Assembly (NCBI GenBank): GCA_900475325.1
Contig: LS483371.1
Coordinates: 2,356,001-2,420,000 of the forward strand
From: Paucimonas lemoignei
Lineage (GTDB): Bacteria; Pseudomonadota; Gammaproteobacteria; Pseudomonadales; Pseudomonadaceae
DNA: 64,000 nucleotides
Reading direction: 5' to 3'
Positions 25,236 through 36,100 of the stretch are shown one piece after another. Under the pieces are notes generated by a model that saw nothing but the letters and a program-made list of their open reading frames with translations, was not told the DNA's origin and did no database searches. The first letter of the stretch is position 1. Every line of letters begins with the position of its first letter. Both the position numbers and the translations under genes were made by a program.

Positions 25236-26759
25236 ATGACCGGTTTGTCTGCCAACCCTTCAAACCGCTGGCTGGTATTGCTGGCGGTGATGATGGCTTT
25301 TCTGCCTATCGTCCTGGACATGACTATTCTTCACGTGGCCGTCCCGTCGCTGACCCTTGCGTTGCAGGCCTCCGGCACCGAAGTGCTGTGGATCATCGAC
25401 ATCTACCCGTTGCTGATGGCCAGCCTGCTCATCCCCATGGGCACGCTGGCGGACAAGGTCGGGCATCGCCGCATGCTGATGCTGGGGCTGGTGATCTTTT
25501 GCGTAGGCTCGGTGCTGGCGGCCTACTCGACCAGCGCCTTGATGTTGATCGGCGCGCGGGCGTTCATGGCCTTCGGGGCAGCGATGGTCATGCCTTGCAC
25601 GCTGGCCATCGTGCGCCAGACCTTCGAGGATGAAACCGAGCGCGCCACGGCGTTGGGCCTGTGGGGTGCGGTGGCTTCGGCGGGCGCTGCCGTCGGTCCG
25701 CTGGTTGGGGGCGTGCTGCTGGAGCACTTCTGGTGGGGCGCGGTGTTCCTGGTCAATGTGCCCGTGATGCTGGTCGTGCTGCCGCTGGTGTACGCCTACC
25801 TTCCACGCAGGCCTGCAATGCCCGGCGCTGCCTGGCCAGTCGGTCAGGTGCTGTTGCTGATCATGGGCATCATGGCCACGGTGTACGCCCTCAAGTCCGG
25901 CTTCAAGACGGGCAGTTCGGTGCTGGTCAGTGGCGGGTGTTTCATCTTCGGTATGTGCATGCTGGTCTGGTTCGTACACAAACAACTGCGCGCGGCCGAT
26001 CCCATGCTCGACCTGAGCCTGTTTTCGATCCCCGCCATCAGCGCGGGCGTTGCCATGGCGTTCGTGGTGATGGGCGCGTTGTCGGGGGTTGAGTTGATGC
26101 TCGCTCAGGAGCTGCAGTTCGTGCTCGGTCGCACGCCACTGGAGGCGGGGCTGTTCATGCTGCCGTTGATGGTTGGCTCAGCCATCGGCGGGCCACTGGC
26201 GGGGCGGATCCTTCGCGCGATTGGCCTGCGCTGGATCGCGGTGCTGTCGTTGTTGATCTCGGGCGCAAGCCTCGCCGGTCTGGCGCTCAGCAGTCTGGGC
26301 GGCGGCGGGGTAATGGTGATTGTGCTGCTGACGGCCCTGGGGGTTGCACTGGGCATCGGCATGACAGCCGCTTCGGTGGCAATCATGAGTAACACGCCGG
26401 TGCACAAGGCTGGTTCCGCCGGGGCACTTGAGGCGACCAGTTACGACCTTGGCTCGGGGCTTGGCATTACCGCCTTCGGCATTGTCATGGCAACGAGTTA
26501 CGAAAAATCCATACAGCTACCCGCAGGCATCCGTGCATCCATTGCTGAAACCGCCGCGCGATCCATCGGCGAAACAATGATTGCGGCCAAAGCGCTGGCA
26601 GGCGATCAGGCTCAGCAATTGGTGGCCGCAGGTCAGGCGGCGTTCAGCGCCTCCCATAGCATTGTGTTGCTCTCGGCTGCGGCGCTGATCGGGGTACTGA
26701 GTCTGGTGATCGGACTCGTGTTGCGCGGTCGTCCGGCAGCGCAGGCAGTGTCTGGCTAA
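25236..26759 (+). CDS. MFS drug transporter, DHA2 (14-helix) family, SmvA/QacA-like
   Basis: This 507-residue membrane protein has about 14 helices and the DHA2 signature motifs. Motif D1 is at the first helix (LPIVLDMTILHVAVPSL), motif A lies in the loop between helices 2 and 3 (GTLADKVGHRRMLMLG), and motif C (GAAVGPLVGGVLLEHF) identifies a drug antiporter. It resembles SmvA/QacA proteins that export quaternary ammonium biocides and methyl viologen. It starts three bases after the RND gene, so adaptor, RND pump and MFS exporter are probably one operon; the MFS protein could load the periplasm from which the RND pump then extrudes. Confidence 0.9.
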   Translation: MTGLSANPSNRWLVLLAVMMAFLPIVLDMTILHVAVPSLTLALQASGTEVLWIIDIYPLLMASLLIPMGTLADKVGHRRMLMLGLVIFCVGSVLAAYSTSALMLIGARAFMAFGAAMVMPCTLAIVRQTFEDETERATALGLWGAVASAGAAVGPLVGGVLLEHFWWGAVFLVNVPVMLVVLPLVYAYLPRRPAMPGAAWPVGQVLLLIMGIMATVYALKSGFKTGSSVLVSGGCFIFGMCMLVWFVHKQLRAADPMLDLSLFSIPAISAGVAMAFVVMGALSGVELMLAQELQFVLGRTPLEAGLFMLPLMVGSAIGGPLAGRILRAIGLRWIAVLSLLISGASLAGLALSSLGGGGVMVIVLLTALGVALGIGMTAASVAIMSNTPVHKAGSAGALEATSYDLGSGLGITAFGIVMATSYEKSIQLPAGIRASIAETAARSIGETMIAAKALAGDQAQQLVAAGQAAFSASHSIVLLSAAALIGVLSLVIGLVLRGRPAAQAVSG

Positions 26760-26764
26760 TCTCG

Positions 26765-26794
26765 AAGGTTTGGCGCGGGTCGCAGCAACCTTTT
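26765..26794 (+). terminator. Possible terminator after the efflux operon
   Basis: AAGGTT and AACCTT form a 6-bp stem around a 16-base loop, followed by a T-rich TTTT. It lies six bases past the MFS stop. The stem is short, so the call is modest. Confidence 0.4.
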
Positions 26795-26834
26795 ACTGGC
26801 GCTGCACCTGAGCCTTTGATCGATCCGGCGCTCA

Positions 26835-27611
26835 ATGATTGCAATACGCCATTGTTTTTTTTCGGGCCACACCGCACCATCGCCGCACATCGGTCTCCCG
26901 AACGGGCTCATCACTTTGGCGACATGTTTTATCCCGCTTCGGTTGCCGCGCGGGCTCGTCTACACGCTGCTGCTGATCAGTGCCTTGCTGATTGGAACGC
27001 TTCAGGCTGACTGGGATTTCTCGCTGATAAGCCGTCGCGCCGTAGCGCTTTACGGGCCCTTGGGCGAAGGCGCCCAGCGGATCGACGCCTGGCAGAATCT
27101 GCTCGCCAGCCAGAAGCAGGTCAGCGAGCTGGAGAAACTGAACGTCGTTAACCAGTTTTTCAATCGCCAGCTGCGCTACACCGAAGACATAGACCTCTGG
27201 CACCAGGTCGATTATTGGGCAACCCCTATCGAAGCCTTGTGGAAGGGCGCGGGCGACTGTGAAGACTACGCCATCGCCAAGTACTTCAGCCTGCGGCGCC
27301 TGGGCGTGCCCAGCGAAAAATTGCTGATTACTTACGTCAAGGCCCTGCGCCTGAACCGTGCTCATATGGTCCTGACCTACTACTCGACGCCTGAGGCCAT
27401 GCCTCTGGTGCTCGATAGCCTGGTCAATGAGATCAAACCTGCCAATCAGCGCCCCGACCTGTTACCCGTTTATGCCTTCAACGGCGAAGGCTTGTGGTTG
27501 CCCGGTGCGCAAGGCAACAAGAAAGTCAGCGACAGCAAAAAGCTGTCCCGTTGGCAGGACCTGTTGAAGAAGATGAACGCTGAAGGCTTTCCGGCCGAGC
27601 CTGAGTACTAG
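26835..27611 (+). CDS. lapG: LapG, periplasmic calcium-dependent cysteine protease that releases LapA
   Basis: This bacterial transglutaminase-like cysteine protease has a hydrophobic N-terminal segment (about residues 40-57, VYTLLLISALLIGTLQA) for export. The catalytic triad is Cys142 in AGDCEDY, His177 in RAHMV and Asp194 in LVLDSL, with spacings of 35 and 17 as in known LapG proteins; the residues flanking the Cys contribute to calcium binding in the family. It cuts the N-terminal retention domain of LapA when not held by LapD, and so releases the adhesin and disperses the biofilm. The start is uncertain: ATG 26835 has a weak ribosome-binding site, and the true start could lie nearer the hydrophobic segment. 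lapD begins eight bases later. Confidence 0.93.
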   Translation: MIAIRHCFFSGHTAPSPHIGLPNGLITLATCFIPLRLPRGLVYTLLLISALLIGTLQADWDFSLISRRAVALYGPLGEGAQRIDAWQNLLASQKQVSELEKLNVVNQFFNRQLRYTEDIDLWHQVDYWATPIEALWKGAGDCEDYAIAKYFSLRRLGVPSEKLLITYVKALRLNRAHMVLTYYSTPEAMPLVLDSLVNEIKPANQRPDLLPVYAFNGEGLWLPGAQGNKKVSDSKKLSRWQDLLKKMNAEGFPAEPEY

Positions 27612-27619
27612 GAGTTTCG

Positions 27620-29566
27620 ATGTCTCTGTTCAAACAACTGTTAATTGCGATCTGCCTGTTCCTGGTCGTGGCCTTCAGCGGCAGCTTCCTGGTCAGCCTT
27701 GAAAGCTCGCGCAGTCAGTACGTCAATCAGTTGCGCTCCCATGCTCAAGACGCTGCGACTTCGCTGGCATTATCGCTGACCGCCAATGTCGATGATCCTG
27801 CAATGGTCGAGCTGATGGTCAGCTCGATTTTCGACAGCGGCTATTACGCGAGCATTCGGGTCATTGACCTGGCGACTGATCAGGTGATTGTCGAGCGCAG
27901 TGCAACACCGGGCAACCAAGGAGTGCCGGCCTGGTTTGTCGGCTTGATCGGGCTTGAGCCCGCCGGTGGCAGCGCGATGGTCAGCCGCGGCTGGCAGCAG
28001 GCGGCCCGGGTTGAAGTGGTCAGCCACCCGATGTTTGCGCTGGCCAAACTGTGGCAGAGCGCATTGGGCAGCCTGGTTTGGCTGATGGTGTGCGGGATCA
28101 TCAGCACCGTGCTCGGCGCCTGGTTACTCAAGCGGCGCCTCAAGCCGCTGGATTACATGGTCAAGCAATCCCAGGCCATCGCCCGCCGCGAATTCCTCAG
28201 CGCCGCCAGATTGCCTCGCACGCCGGAGCTGCGCCGGGTGGTGCAGGCGATGAACCAGATGGTCGAGAAACTTCAGGCCCTGTTTCAGGAGCAATCGGAG
28301 CGCACCGAGAAATTACGCGTCGAGTCCTACCAGGACAGCCTTACCGGGTTGGCCAACCGTCGTTATTTCGAGATGCAGCTCAACGCCCATGTCAGCCGCC
28401 TTGAGGATGCGCGGGCAGGGTATCTGCTGCTGTTGCGCGTCAACGACCTTGCCGGTTTGAACCAGCGCCTGGGTGGGCTGCGTACCGACGAGTTGCTCAT
28501 CGCCGTGGGGCAGCAACTGGTGCGCCAGTGCGCCCGTTATCCAAAGACTCAGAACCTCATCTCGCGCAGCCGGGGCGGAGAATTCGCGGTGCTGGCGCCG
28601 GGCCTCGTGCATGAGGAGGCTGTGCAGTTGGCACAAAGCCTCGAAGGCGTGCTGCTCAGCCTCCATGCTACCGGGGCATCGGATGTCTCGCCGGTGGCCC
28701 ATATCGGCCTGGCCCCTTACACCCCGGGGGATTCTCCGCAGGCCTTGCTCAGCCTCGCAGATCAGGCCTTGTCCCAGGCGCAAAGCCAAGGCGACACCAC
28801 CTGGAGCTGCATGGAGCAGGGTGTGGCCACAACGGTTGCCGACGACCACCATGCCTGGCACACCTTGCTGGACCAGGCGTTGATACAGCGGCGTTTCGAG
28901 CTGTTTTTCCAGCCGGTGGTCGACACGAGTGAGCCCGCGCGCGTCCTGCACTACAAAGTGCTCTCGCGTCTGCATGATGATCAGGGCGAGGTGATTGCTG
29001 CCGGGCGTTTTCTGCCCTGGCTGGAGCGTTTCGGTTGGTCGGTGCGTCTTGACCAACTGATGCTTGAAGCGGTCTTGCAGCACATGACGGCGCACGCTCA
29101 GTCATTCGCGCTGAACCTGTCGGCCGCCACACTGGCTGACCCCCAGGCCCTTGACCGGGTATTTGAGATCCTCCGCCATTACGCCCGCCCGGCGGCGCGG
29201 CTGACCCTGGAAATCGGCGAGGAGCAGTTGCCGGAACAGGCGGTGCTGGAGCAATTGACCAGCCGCTTGCACGCCTTGGGTGTGTCCCTGGCCCTGCAGC
29301 GCTTCGGTGGCCGCTTCAGCATCATCGGCAACCTGTCCCATCTGGGGCTTGCGTACCTCAAGATCGATGGCAGCTACATCCGTTCCATCGATGAAGAAAG
29401 CCACAAGCGGCTGTTCATCGAAGCCATCCAGCAGGCGGCCCACAGCATCGACCTGCCTTTGATTGCCGAGCGGGTCGAGACCGAAGGGGAGTTGCGGGTC
29501 ATTCGGGAGATGGGCATTCAGGGCGTTCAGGGCCAGCTGTTTGGCGAGCCAGCACGCTGGGGTTGA
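27620..29566 (+). CDS. lapD: LapD, inner-membrane c-di-GMP receptor controlling LapG
   Basis: This 648-residue protein has the LapD order: a first transmembrane helix (residues 6-26), a periplasmic output domain with Trp125 in the GWQQ loop that contacts LapG, a second helix near 150-170, HAMP and signalling helix, then GGDEF and EAL domains. Both catalytic motifs are degenerate, RGGEF at 318-322 and KVL at 446-448, so it binds c-di-GMP through the EAL domain but neither makes nor breaks it. When loaded it sequesters LapG and the adhesin stays on the cell surface. GGAG precedes the ATG, eight bases after lapG, so the two are one operon. Confidence 0.96.
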   Translation: MSLFKQLLIAICLFLVVAFSGSFLVSLESSRSQYVNQLRSHAQDAATSLALSLTANVDDPAMVELMVSSIFDSGYYASIRVIDLATDQVIVERSATPGNQGVPAWFVGLIGLEPAGGSAMVSRGWQQAARVEVVSHPMFALAKLWQSALGSLVWLMVCGIISTVLGAWLLKRRLKPLDYMVKQSQAIARREFLSAARLPRTPELRRVVQAMNQMVEKLQALFQEQSERTEKLRVESYQDSLTGLANRRYFEMQLNAHVSRLEDARAGYLLLLRVNDLAGLNQRLGGLRTDELLIAVGQQLVRQCARYPKTQNLISRSRGGEFAVLAPGLVHEEAVQLAQSLEGVLLSLHATGASDVSPVAHIGLAPYTPGDSPQALLSLADQALSQAQSQGDTTWSCMEQGVATTVADDHHAWHTLLDQALIQRRFELFFQPVVDTSEPARVLHYKVLSRLHDDQGEVIAAGRFLPWLERFGWSVRLDQLMLEAVLQHMTAHAQSFALNLSAATLADPQALDRVFEILRHYARPAARLTLEIGEEQLPEQAVLEQLTSRLHALGVSLALQRFGGRFSIIGNLSHLGLAYLKIDGSYIRSIDEESHKRLFIEAIQQAAHSIDLPLIAERVETEGELRVIREMGIQGVQGQLFGEPARWG

Positions 29567-29609
29567 AACTGCCTGATGCATTGATGGCGGTGTGGCTGAA
29601 CCACCGCCG

Positions 29610-29725
29610 TGCGCAGCCTTCGGCAGCTCCTGCAAGCCCGCGTTTCTCCAGACAAACCTTGGCCCTGGAGCTGACCGAGGTTACGAGGGCTGCCAAAGCG
29701 GAGTGTCTGACCCACCGCATCCCTG
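29610..29725. repeat. REP-like intergenic sequence downstream of lapD
   Basis: The segment CGCAGCCTTCGGCAGCTCC at about 29612-29630 is a Pseudomonas REP-type core, and CGGAGTGTCTG near 29699-29709 repeats the lead-in seen in the 284-bp array at 49.6-50.2 kb. The two parts are separated and inverted in order relative to that array. This lies in the 164-base space between lapD and the convergent small gene. Confidence 0.6.
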
Positions 29726-29730
29726 TGAAC

Positions 29731-30069
29731 TCAGATCAGCCCGGTTTCATCATCATTGATCAACTGGCTCAGCCCACCCAATGCGGCGCGTGCCTGGGTC
29801 CTGTCCATCAATTTGGCCTGGGCGGCGGCCGGTAGATCGGTCACTCGCAACACGCCTTTGACGGTCAAGACCTGGATCAAGTCGTCCAGCACCCGAATCA
29901 TCTCGATATCGCTGTGCCGGAGCTGCTTGAGGCTGTGCTCGACCGCTTCATTGGTGAACCACGCCTGAACCTCATGATCGTCCGCAGGCAAGGTTCCCGT
30001 GGCTTCGGCGTAAGCGGCCGCCTCCACACGAACCAGTCGCCCCTGTGCATCACGCTGAACGTAAAACAT
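29731..30069 (-). CDS. Conserved hypothetical protein in the lap locus (112 residues)
   Basis: This soluble acidic protein of 112 residues starts MFYVQRDAQGRLVRVE and shows no signal peptide or membrane segment. Similar short Pseudomonas proteins have been labelled tryptophan synthase subunit beta, but it is far too short and has no PLP-binding motif, so that name should not be used. I prefer ATG 30069, preceded by AGAGG eight bases upstream, over the frame opening at 30102. It lies on the same strand as lapA, 62 bases past its stop, and converges with lapD. A small gene at this position also occurs in the P. fluorescens Pf0-1 lap locus as I recall it. The function is unknown. Confidence 0.8.
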   Translation of the reverse strand: MFYVQRDAQGRLVRVEAAAYAEATGTLPADDHEVQAWFTNEAVEHSLKQLRHSDIEMIRVLDDLIQVLTVKGVLRVTDLPAAAQAKLMDRTQARAALGGLSQLINDDETGLI

Positions 30070-30131
30070 GCCATATACCTCTGTGAATGAACCATCCGGC
30101 AACCGAGTGGGCGGCTGCCGGAAGCGCTGCT

Positions 30132-33100
30132 TCAGCCTGTTGGGTTATCGATCTTGATGGTCGGGTCACCACCGGCGATCAACGAGTTGATGGTGGTGCT
30201 GCTGGAGAACTGCACCCCTTCAAGCTTGATGGTCAGGTCGGCATTGCTGCCCGTGTTATTGAGGCTGCCGGTGGAGCTGACCAGCAACTGCGAAGAGCCG
30301 TCTGTCGCGGTGCCGATCTTCAGGAAGCTATCGATGGTGCTGCCTTTCTCGCCTTGCAGCAGATCGCGCAGGTCGATGGTGTCGTGAGTCGAACTGCCAG
30401 CCGACGCGGGCAGGGTGAAGTCCTTGATGACATCGGTGCCAGTGTCCCCGGCTTTCCACACAAACGTGTCATTACCGGCCCCGCCGATCAGCGTGTCGTT
30501 ACCCTGGCCACCGATCAGCGTGTCGTCGCCGGTGCCGCCATACAGCAGGTCATTGCCCGCACCGCCGTCGAGGCTGTCTTTGCCACCCTGGCCAAACAGA
30601 ATGTCGTCGCCATCACCGCCCAACAGGGTGTCTCGGCCATCCGTCTCGCGGGAAACATCAAAGTCCGCGCTATGGCCCGCAATGTACTGATGCACGCTTT
30701 CGGCCGAAACGTTGGTGGCAATCGACACATTGGTTTTGGACGCCACAAACGCCTGCAGTGCCGAGTAGCCTTCGCTGGTTACGCCGCCGCTGGTGTAGGC
30801 GAATACATCCCCGAACAGGATGTCGTTGCCTTCGTTACCCACCAGGTTGTCGTTGCCAGCGGCGATGTTTTCGCTGAAGTTCTTGATCGCCGCGCCCAGG
30901 TTGTCAGCGCTGATGTTGGTCAACGCCTGGCCATTGCTGTCGTAGACGTTGAGGTTGCTGACATTGCTATTGATGCCAATCGCTTCCACGTTGGACAGCG
31001 CGCTGAGAATGGCAAACGCCGACTTGGAGTCCGGAGCCGTGGCTGTCAGGTTGTTGGAGTTGAGGGTGCCATTGCCGGACAGCGACGACACTTCGTACGT
31101 GCCGTCGCCTTGGGCTCGAACCATGCCCAGGATCGTGTCGCTATAACTTGTCGTGCCCGTCTGGGTGAACAGATGCACCTGCCCATTTGAATCAACGATG
31201 GTCCTGGCCACACCACCAATGTTCACGGCCAGGCTTTGGCCCAGTTGGTAGTTGTTGGCGGTCAACAGCGCGTCCATCGTGACATCCGGCGCCGTGTTGG
31301 ACTGGTAATCAACGACCACCGGGTTGGCGTTTTTGCCGGTTGTGGTCTGGTAGAACGTAGGCTCACCGTCAGTCAGGAAGTACGTCAGGTTGATGGCACC
31401 GGTGTTGCTGGTGGCCGTACTGCTGGTGAAGAAGTTCGCCGCCGTCTTGAACGCATCTTCATAGTTGGTGCCGGTGGCGTTGTTGCCGGTTTCGGAAGTC
31501 ACCGAAGCCGCCCAGTCCTCCAGGTATTTGTAGGCCGATGAATCGTCCAGATTGATCGTCACGGTTTTCTTGACCTGGGTATCGAAATCGACCACCAGGA
31601 CGTTCACGGTGCCGGTTGCGTGGGTGTTGATCAGGTTCTTGAGCACCGCCAGCACTTGGTTCGCTGCCGCAGTGGCGGAGCTGCCCATGCTGGTCGAGCT
31701 GTCGAGAATGAACGCCAGGTTGAAGCTCTGCCCGCTGATGTACTTAACGGTCCCGACATCGCCCACGATGATTTCGTTGGTCGCACCACCCACCACGGTA
31801 TCGGTGCCCGCCAGCCCTGTGATCGCCCCGTATGAACCTGGGTGCACCGTCACGTTGATGACCTGCGACGTGCTGGCCTCGGCATCTGCGGTGCCTGTGG
31901 CCAGCATGTTTTCCTTGGACGTCGCGGTGATGGTCAACGCAAGGTTAGTGGTTGAGTAATAGGCCGGTGGCGTAAGGCTGACGGCCGTCAGGTGCCAGCC
32001 GGTCACGTCCACTGTTCCGGTGTCCGTTGCCGTCGCGCTGTGCCCCTGGTCATCACTCAGGAACGAACCTTTGGGCAAGCCACTGATTTTCACGCTGGAA
32101 ATCTTTTCCGAACCGTCGGTATCGACCAGTGCAGGGACGATGCTGATCAGCTTGATCGCCGAATTTTCCACCCCTTCGTTCAGCGCATAACCGGTGTAGT
32201 AACCCTCGGTGGTGCTGCCCGTTTTGGAATAGATAGACGAGAGGTTGACCCCCGCTTTGACCAGATCATTGGCAGAGCTGTAGGTCGGGATCCCGCTGGC
32301 GCTCAGGCTGGTGGCGGTCCCACCCGACACTGACACCAGCATGTTGTAGTTGCCAGGGCCGTCGACGTTGTAGTGGTAGATCTCCAGGGTGTAGTAACCG
32401 CTGACCCCGGGGGTAAAGCTGCCGGTGAATACGCCGCCATTCGCTCCCCAGGTCGCGCTGGCGACGTTGATGCCGCCCACGTTGATCAACAGGCTGTCAT
32501 CACTGGTGCCACTGAAGGTGTAAGTCTTGTTTGCGGTCAGGTACACCAGGCCACTGGTCAGCGAACCCGTTCCAGCAGTGACGGTATCGGTCTGGGCATT
32601 GCTGGTGCTGCTCGTAGTGTGGGCCAGGTTGCTGGTTACCGCGTTATCGATGGTCGCCTTCAACGTGTCAGCTGCAACGCCGTTGCCGTTGGCACCCTTG
32701 AACGTCAGGGCGCCGACCCAGGTGGTTTTGCTCAACCCGGTGGAGGCCAGGGTCGGCGTTGCGGTGACGATACCTCCGACCGGCGTGGTCGAGCCGAGGG
32801 TCAGGGTCGGGGCATCCGCCACCGGCGTGACTTCGATGTTCAGGGTTTGCTGCTGGGTGCCGCCCGTGGCGCCGGAGATGGTGTAGGTCACGGTCGGTAC
32901 CGGGCCGCTCCAGTTGTCAGCCGGTTTGAAGGTGTAGGCGCCGTTGCTGGACAGCGTCAGCGTACCGACAGTTGTGGTTGTCGTGGCCCCGCTGGTGCCA
33001 GTGCTGGTGACGGTTACCGGCACGCCCGCAGTGCCCGCTGCAAACGAACCGGCCATCCCCGCAATGGTAAAGCTGGCAACGCTCAACCCCGAGCCGTCGT

Positions 33101-36100
33101 TGCTCAACACGTCACCGGTCGCCGAGGTGTCTTCCCTGACCGAGTTGGTATCGGCGACCAGTGCTGTGTAGACATGCACCACCAGCTCCACAGGCGTGGT
33201 GCTGGTGCCCACTGCAGTGCCATCGGTCGACGTCGCCGTGACGTACAGCGCGATGTCGCCGGTGAAGTTGGTCGGCGGCGTGAATTTCAGCGTCGACAGA
33301 TCCCAGCCGGTGACATCCGCAGACGTAGCGCCCGCACTCGCGCTGAAGCTGTTACTGCCGCTGCTGATTTTGGAGCCCGCGGGCAGGCCGCTCAGTGTCA
33401 CGGTCAGCTTTTCCGAGCCGTCGGTATCGCTGGACGGCTGCGCGATGACTTTCGACAGCAGAATCGGGGTATTCGCGGCACCGCTGTTACGGCCTTCGGA
33501 CAGGGTGATGTTGTCCAGCAAACCACCGAGGGAGTTATTGCTGGTCCCGTCCCCGGCCACAAACTTGAGGGTGCTGGTGCCGTCGACATTGACCGGCAGG
33601 TTCACGGTGTAGGTTGCCAGGCCAACGGTGGTGGTGTTCAACGTCTTGACCAGCACGCCACCCCAGTACACATCGATCACAGAGTTGCTGACCGAGCCTG
33701 CGCGCGGCGAGTAATCGAAGCTGAGGGTATAGGAGGCTCCGGCCAGGACTTTGACGTCGGTGTAGAAGTCGGAAGGGTCGCCTGCCAGGCGCTCCAGCTC
33801 CATGACGTGGTTGCCTGCGGGCAGGCCATAGGCATTGCCCACGCCGATTTCAATCACACTGTTTGAAGACGAGCTGGTGTTGTGGGTTTTCCATTCACCG
33901 TTGTTGATGGAGCTGACCAGCACGTCGGTATTCGCACCGCTGGTGATTTCAGGGTGCTCTTCAAAGTTCGTGTAGGCCAACACGGTGCTGTTGGTCAGCG
34001 TCAGCGTCGGCATATCCGAGACCGGCTTGATGGTGATATCCAGCGTCTGCGTCAGACCTTCGGCAACTTTATACGTCACCGTCGGCACGTTGCCGCTCCA
34101 GTTGGCAGTTGGGGTGAACACATAGGCGCCGGTGCTGCTCAGGGTCAGGGTGCCGATGGTGCTGGCGGTACTGCCGCTGCCAGTCGTAACCGGAACTGCC
34201 GTGGTGCCCGCATTGAATGTGCCCGTCATCCCATCGACGCTGAATGTCGAAATGCTCAGGCCGTTGGTGCCTGCTTTATCGTTGGTCAGGACATTGCCTA
34301 TGGCGGCATTGTCTTCGAGGGTGGTCAGGTTGCTGTCTGCGGTGAGTTCGCTGGCCCGGTCGTTATCACCGATGGCGGTGGTGACCGTGGCGGTGCCCAA
34401 AATCAGGCTTTCGAACTTGCCGCCTGCTGGATTGCTCAGCGTGACAACCAGATCCGCATTGCTACCAACAACGGTGTTTTCCGGCACGTCCACGGTGTAC
34501 GTCGCACTGGTGCTGCCCGAGGCGATGGTGACGTCTTTCGTACCAGTGACGCTGCCATAGCTGTAGCTGACCGTGACGGTTACATCGGCCTCAGCTTTGT
34601 TGCTCAGGTTCAGTTGGAAGTGCGCGGTGCTGCCCTCAACCACTGGGGCTGTGTCGGTGCTGACGATGCTGATCGACGTGGCATCGATTGCGTCAGTCAC
34701 GGTGGTGACTGCAGCCGTCGGGGTGATCGACAGATTGGCCGCTGCGGAACCGCCGCTGTAGCTGCTGATGGAAACGCTCAGCTCTGGCGCACCGGTCCAC
34801 ACGTCGTTGCCGACGGCGAAGGGCAGGCTTGTTCCGCTGATTGCGTCTTTAGCGATGTTGATGGTCTGCCCATTGCTGAGCTGCACGACCAAGGCTGTAT
34901 CAGTGGCGCGGTCCAAGGTGACGGTGTAGGTCACTGAACCTTTTTCGGCGACGGTTGCGACTTCGGCGCTCAAGGTCAGGTGGTTCACGGCTGTGACGTT
35001 GACGACCGAATTAGCGGTGCTGATTGCGGTGTCGGAACCGCTGCCATCGTCAGCCGTGACACTGATAGTGCGAGGTGCCCCAGCACTGGTGGTGCTGAAG
35101 TTAACGGCTGCGATGGCTGCTTCAAACTGGGCAATGGTCGCTGGGCTAGCTGTACTCGTGCTGGTCAGCACAACTGACGAACCGTCGCTGCTCAATACCG
35201 CTTTAACCGCAGCAGGTACGCCGCTGCCGATCACCAGGGTGTCGCCTGTAATGTGCGTGCCCTGGATGGCGATGGTGACTGACTTTGCCGAGTTACTGTC
35301 GATGTCCGAGAGGCTAACTGCCGGAGCAATCGCTACAGCCGCGCCGCCCTGGCTGACGCTGATAGCGTTGCCGGTAGTAGTGATGCCATCGGCGCTGTTC
35401 AGGTCCAGCACCGGCGCATCGTTGACCGCCTGGATGCTGATATTCAGCGTCTGGCTGGCGCCTTCGGCGGTGGTGTAGGTGATGGTCGGAACCGAGCCGT
35501 TCCAGTTGGCGACCGGGGTAAAGACATAGGCGCCTGTGCTGGTAATGCTCAGCGTACCAATGTTGCTGGCCCCAACATTCACGGGTACAGCAGCGCTGCC
35601 CGCGTTGAAGGTGCCCGTCATCCCATCGACGCTGAATGTCGAAACACTCAAGCCACTGGTGCCGACCTTGTCGTTGCTCAGCACATTGCCAGTGGCGGCA
35701 TTGTCTTCGAGGGTGGTCAGGTTGCTGTCTGCGGTGAGTTCGCTGGCTCGGTCGTTATCACCGATAGCGGTAGTGACCGAAGCAGTGCCCAAAATCAGGC
35801 TTTCGAACTTGCCGCCTGCTGGATTGCTCAAGGTGACGACGAGGCTTGGGTTGGCGCCGAGTGTGGTGTTTTCCGGCACGTCCACGGTGTACATCGCGTT
35901 GCTGCTGCCGGACGCGATGGTGACGTTTTTCGAACCGGTAAACGTGCCATAGCTGTAGCTGACCGTGACGGTTACATCGGCTTCGGCTTTGTTGCTCAGG
36001 TTTAGTTGGAAGTGGGCAGTGCTGCCTTCGGTAACTGGAGCAGTATCGGTACTGATGATGCTGATCGAAGTGGCATCGATTGCGTCAGTCACCTTGGTGA

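Noticed and set aside
29731..30069. Annotation as tryptophan synthase subunit beta.
   Set aside because: The product is 112 residues against about 400 for TrpB, and has no PLP-lysine or glycine-rich phosphate loop.
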